Positions 63,501 through 64,000 of a stretch of DNA of 64,000 nucleotides are shown here, in pieces; positions within the stretch are counted from its first letter, which is position 1, and every line of letters starts with the position of its first letter. Position numbers and translations under genes: made by a program. The DNA is from Puniceicoccaceae bacterium 5H (GTDB lineage Bacteria > Verrucomicrobiota > Verrucomicrobiia > Opitutales > Oceanipulchritudinaceae), in assembly GCA_009772895.1 (NCBI GenBank), contig WOUP01000006.1, positions 62,001 through 126,000 of the forward strand. Direction: 5' to 3'. The notes below the pieces were generated by a model, which was not told the DNA's origin, searched no databases, and saw only the letters and a list, made by a program, of their open reading frames with translations.

Positions 63501-64000
63501 GCGACGGCATCGCCGGAGCGGCCGCCGCTGATCTCGCCCACAAAGACGCCGTTGCTGTCGTAGACAGCGACCGAGGGCACCAGCGAACTGGAAGCCGGCG
63601 TGTTGGCGGTGAGGAAGATGCTTTCGCCGGAATTGACGGTACCGAGGGAAAAATAGTCGAGGTCCGCACTGTCCTTCACCAGACCGAAGATCGTGCCGGA
63701 GCGCGAGCTGCCGTCGCTGGCGAGATTCAGCGCATTCGCCGTGTTGACCGAGTTGTTGGCCTCCTGCTCGAACGCACGGCCGCTGTCCAGCAAGGTGACG
63801 CGCAGGCGGTATTCGTCGTAATAGCTGTCGTAGGCGTCGACACGAATGGTGTAGGTGCCGGTTTGGGACAGCGTTTGCGGCCCACTGGTGGCAAACGTGC
63901 CGTCATTGGGGCTGCGGAAACTGTAGAGCGTCGACCCGTCCGGATGGTCGATCGTGATATCGAGTTCGGAATAGTTCGGGCTGCCCGGATGGTCGACATC
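54590..64000 (-). CDS. Giant multi-domain secreted protein with C-terminal Hint domain (5' end outside window)
   Basis: At least 3136 residues; the frame is open to the right edge, so the true start and signal peptide are outside. In order: bacterial pre-peptidase-like repeats (TYTIRVDAYDSYYDEYRLRV), CARDB-like domains, InlB-like repeats (GGSYSHGSTATLTAAPKPGY), an Ig-like domain, FN3 domains, a beta-helix segment (NGATLTIEPGTTLYFAPG), more Ig/FN3 domains, a carboxypeptidase-regulatory-like fold (YEDVTTDASGDYSFDYEATP) and further sandwiches. Then come a Gly-rich linker and a Hint domain of 152 residues. Such proteins are usually surface adhesins or matrix proteins; no passenger enzyme is visible. 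First visible gene of the secretory operon, with an ATGA overlap to the next gene. Confidence 0.88.
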   Translation of the reverse strand, partial: DVDHPGSPNYSELDITIDHPDGSTLYSFRSPNDGTFATSGPQTLSQTGTYTIRVDAYDSYYDEYRLRVTLLDSGRAFEQEANNSVNTANALNLASDGSSRSGTIFGLVKDSADLDYFSLGTVNSGESIFLTANTPASSSLVPSVAVYDSNGVFVGEISGGRSGDAVAQVDVTTTGDYFALVRASAQTGGLMSEYALQAEVAPSDTTPYANLQVESVTIPGASGILSGDTVNFSFSVRNLGNSEASTPPWRDRVVISQNAVFGDGDDRELAAFDRATGLTAGTNYSVSGSAELPDGIQGDFFLIVKTDVADAVDEFVFEGDNVTASSSAFHVDRADYPDLEVQSLAVSIASPGAAPEVTWTTANVGNADAIGGLSERIQVFDRDSGNLVQDASLMINQDLSAGGSVSRSFTLDAPAQGHYRVYVTTDADDDFYEYGSADHATAEDNVADADFTVYRYFHLDVAAQPTDGGSVTGAGTYREGESVSLDATPDTSSLPYTFSRWTKVTGELLSTRPDYTFTPTQDLSLVAHFTLPSYAVTVSKTLPEGGVVTGGGSYSHGSTATLTAAPKPGYLFSGWQENGSGIGSATTLDLTVTGTRSITAVFEEENPTHDVTVNTQPGGIVSLGGSGTYSNGDTLNLSAPATEVDGETEYLFQQWNLNGVRYSTSGTASDTFTTLDDATLTYTAVYSSRSFLPVVSDATPSVDTTTPVTAGDDFRVTLVFDRAMDTGTAPVVSLSSSDAAAVPSFPTGGSWTADHTWQSAVLNFGPDHTGTYTLSVSAATDTQGRTMDPADVLTFQVDTAPPAAPNPTLGTTTESSAQLLWDSYTAPADLQGFRLYLDTSDFSTVDPADAATAVGSGVSAHIFTGLELDTPYYAAVVAVDQAGNFGPAVSTVSFTLASDVPPPVTVTTSDYTPDGFTLDWSGYDTSALFGFAGFHVYRAESDFSDVSALTPVATLAPGEDSYTVSGLDRTQDFYFAVVGFNRLDEQNPNVTTVSWSDPLSGAVTADRSFGGAGVTVEVLQPVTVQNGATLTIEPGTTLYFAPGAGIAVQDGVLDAAGTALQPIVLTSAHDRDGASTPAQPGDWTGVQLQDAGQASNLSYVWIAYGEGLRITGAAPTTGPLALVRNAGAGLSVANGAALTASDVYLAFNDVGLTVDGSGSSATLSNSVLKNNGTAAATANGGGTLTAQGNWWGTSDPSAIASMTGGMVDAGSPLAEEPLLGTGFGLKDGITQTTNGTVTLRIASFNASAYRTSEDSTFTDVLYEDVRAADAVDPYSPQPWEQSFTLSAGAGRKTLHLELLSPTGGATDTASVSLDVLGDGPTIQGFSLSEGDVLHRPVIVTATTTAPLGVDSVTFYVDDAVQAQISGSALSERWNISALTSGIYRVRLEARDAEGNLAVRELNVTVDPQPAPAPTITAPTDGTGLTVDTVDVSGTAEPMVGVRLLRNGAVVATGAADASGDFTFADVPLSEGNNNLVAVAFDAAGSASSSTVQVVSDTMGPVAVEIEEPVYDPDTGLLIQWRYTDEEGERPVRYEVFWDTNPFADVADAANSSGILEEMSFSLENRPDQHYYFRVVGYDAAGNASTPTAAVEATLDETAPVIKVFYDAAMPVGPGGLGLTIRSNEPLMETPTLTIQPKDMRSPISVPLTADGGQAYTGTFPVNDASTNSGDARVVVSARDLEGNRFTGAPTGETLAFDVTRPKGELRLNMEQPIQVLSTQVVQLTLELSEIAETGTVPSLSYSPPSGADVDIALTDSGDGRIFTGQLTLFPSMGRGEGLFLMEVDDAQGNTGTVLTTGETLEIYNTQLPTAPSVPQALVGQTLSGGRIRLVWPETEKARTYSLYRVPASQSGVPNQLVAEGITETEYTDLPPTDGSYRYAVTALRLGAESGASPTASALSDRTAPAAPQNAQATLGYSGVEITFDAPAGEPAPHHWVLYRNGDVIKSFSPALRSITDTPPRGQMAYQIAASDAYENHALSNTATIEMYVGAVRDLAADVSQQGAVSLSWTNTDNEATGYNVYRNGVLQTETPITSASYADPLSLPDRAVTYAVTAVNDENRESVARQLVVQPLSLALTVNPDSAGEEQSSYVGFFDNYRIAFDNAGGNAALDFSEVRVRRDVGGNVLIQTCPLSQNVASGAAEQADVAVPAPGASQSAQDIRLRLKTEPAEDGSYLSYQLNHTVDLPIQRAQNAIELNPSSRPLAGGLTDFELTVKNLGYATAQFLLVRDNGAKPGDLEISVRTDAGQEVSATEFRQLVPGLTFNGAKEGLLVLDPGESKTFTFEDVFVPASLADASSARFVAEIDPIWNSRGATGERASGPIRGSTTATPRETPYYGTASTARAIYSDDETITITGQALDRNTDQPMPNTALRIGFNVQGFVFYEDVTTDASGDYSFDYEATPGVAGAIKIWAAHPEVVDELEQASVMLYRSFLSPARGDIRMSKSDTLDFQITLINPGDVPLENVTMSTRAYVVNEDDSETDITSLDAILREPLPTRIPASGRVPVKLQLQSTLDAPDDAVIEITLTSAEGASSTFTGYVSLLPAIPILSVQKPDVGYVDLTVDRGDLKSRQVTIVNEGLRPLEDVVLTPPQNLDWMHVNLPVNDQGKAELEDIPVGGKFTFTVVYTPPSDVEIGYHDDVVTISGSNAVSDFELGLYAQVSSSETGSVRFSIDNTLVQPLPNATVRLRNLALGLNKGPYKTDANGEVLVEDLQEGKWTWQVSAPSHNTTGGTVEVIPDQTVLVDQRLYKSLVSVKFSVVPKPFTDRYEIKIEQTFETRVPAPVLYLDPPQYSFDNPPDGFETTVIFTLHNDGLISVFDVTVEGMQMDWGRLEPLVTYLPELGAQESVQLPFRFKIYDGDEASPARALMRASAIRASGASDFASCFLGIPMSADEDLARGMAALVKAGWECADGDTAAHALSAMILANSILNAPVHVADAPFAYLARALGCAANFFSNGGGGGGGGGSGPSTSGGSSYATQGSGCFLPDTPVRMADGSARPIGNIAIGDRVASGPGTDAEVLDVIELRKDDVYAITYQGEDGRAGQLLATAEHNIWVDGKDWVAVASLETGDWLHRADGALVRITSIEPVDGEHTVYTLLLDEDSAFYANDILVQDSCGNYSQLNQAALQEGGLTE
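54593..55048 (-). other. Hint (hedgehog/intein-type) autoprocessing domain at the C-terminus of the giant protein
   Basis: It begins at Cys (TGT at 55046-55048) in GCFLPDTPVRMADGS, the block A type start. Block B is LLATAEHNIWV with the TxxH pattern. Block F is VYTLLLDEDSAFYANDILV. The expected block G His-Asn-(Cys/Ser) is replaced by Gln-Asp-Ser-Cys. Only 19 residues follow. It is preceded by a run of nine glycines. N-terminal acyl shift and cleavage look possible, while normal splicing does not. Confidence 0.8.

Overview
The window reads as chromosomal DNA of a heterotrophic, polysaccharide-degrading Gram-negative bacterium, most likely Verrucomicrobiota of the Opitutia type. This rests on several features: PEP-CTERM secreted proteins, very large TonB-dependent receptors without SusD partners, W/Y-rich C-terminal modules, DUF5060 hydrolases, high GC, and many starts without a clear Shine-Dalgarno. 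The species assignment is inference. No rRNA, tRNA, CRISPR array or intact insertion sequence was seen.

Region 1 (1-16650) looks like one regulated surface system. A Ton-motor piece (ExbB-like, partial), a DUF3450 protein and a FecR anti-sigma factor form a leftward operon. A divergent ECF sigma factor follows, then two tandem STN-domain TonB receptors, a large secreted beta-helix-like protein and three paralogous small secreted proteins. Seven promoters here share the 11-mer TTGGTAGATTT (one divergent copy) preceded by GTCAC-type elements, often repeated every 11 bp. Five consecutive genes each have their own promoter, and at least four of the five have a clear terminator. Between the receptors lie scraps of fecR and of the sigma gene, showing that the whole fecR-sigma-receptor unit was once duplicated. 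One secreted paralog ends in a PEP-CTERM tail, while its two sisters carry a W/Y-rich tail instead.

Region 2 (16897-30081) is a VOC protein followed by a leftward maltodextrin/starch locus. In transcription order it holds an AraC regulator, a secreted GH13 amylase, a TonB receptor, a GH97 alpha-glucosidase (SusB-like), a GH13 neopullulanase (SusA-like), a GH77 4-alpha-glucanotransferase and an MFS sugar transporter. Long chains would be cut outside or in the periplasm, imported by the receptor and the MFS carrier, and rearranged in the cytoplasm by MalQ.

Region 3 (30478-40621) has two 1.2-kaa TonB receptors flanking a DUF5060 glycoside hydrolase. Two 16-bp palindromes with a central CG (LacI-type operators) lie upstream of the second receptor.

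Region 4 (40621-45290) holds a PQQ-type aldose sugar dehydrogenase, a YrhK-like membrane protein, a stand-alone 79-residue HisKA-like protein, and the hybrid histidine kinase whose gene overlaps it.

Region 5 (45501-64000) is a seven-gene leftward operon of mostly secreted proteins. It begins with a protein of more than 3,100 residues, cut by the window edge, that ends in a Hint (hedgehog/intein) domain. It continues with a 1,323-residue propeller protein, a rhodanese-like protein lacking the catalytic Cys, an FN/TSP3-like protein, a trypsin-like protease with a PEP-CTERM-like tail, a TIGR02597-like protein and a PEP-CTERM protein, and ends at a terminator. The first three genes are joined by 4-bp start/stop overlaps. 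Regions 1 and 5 are the best candidates for undescribed systems.
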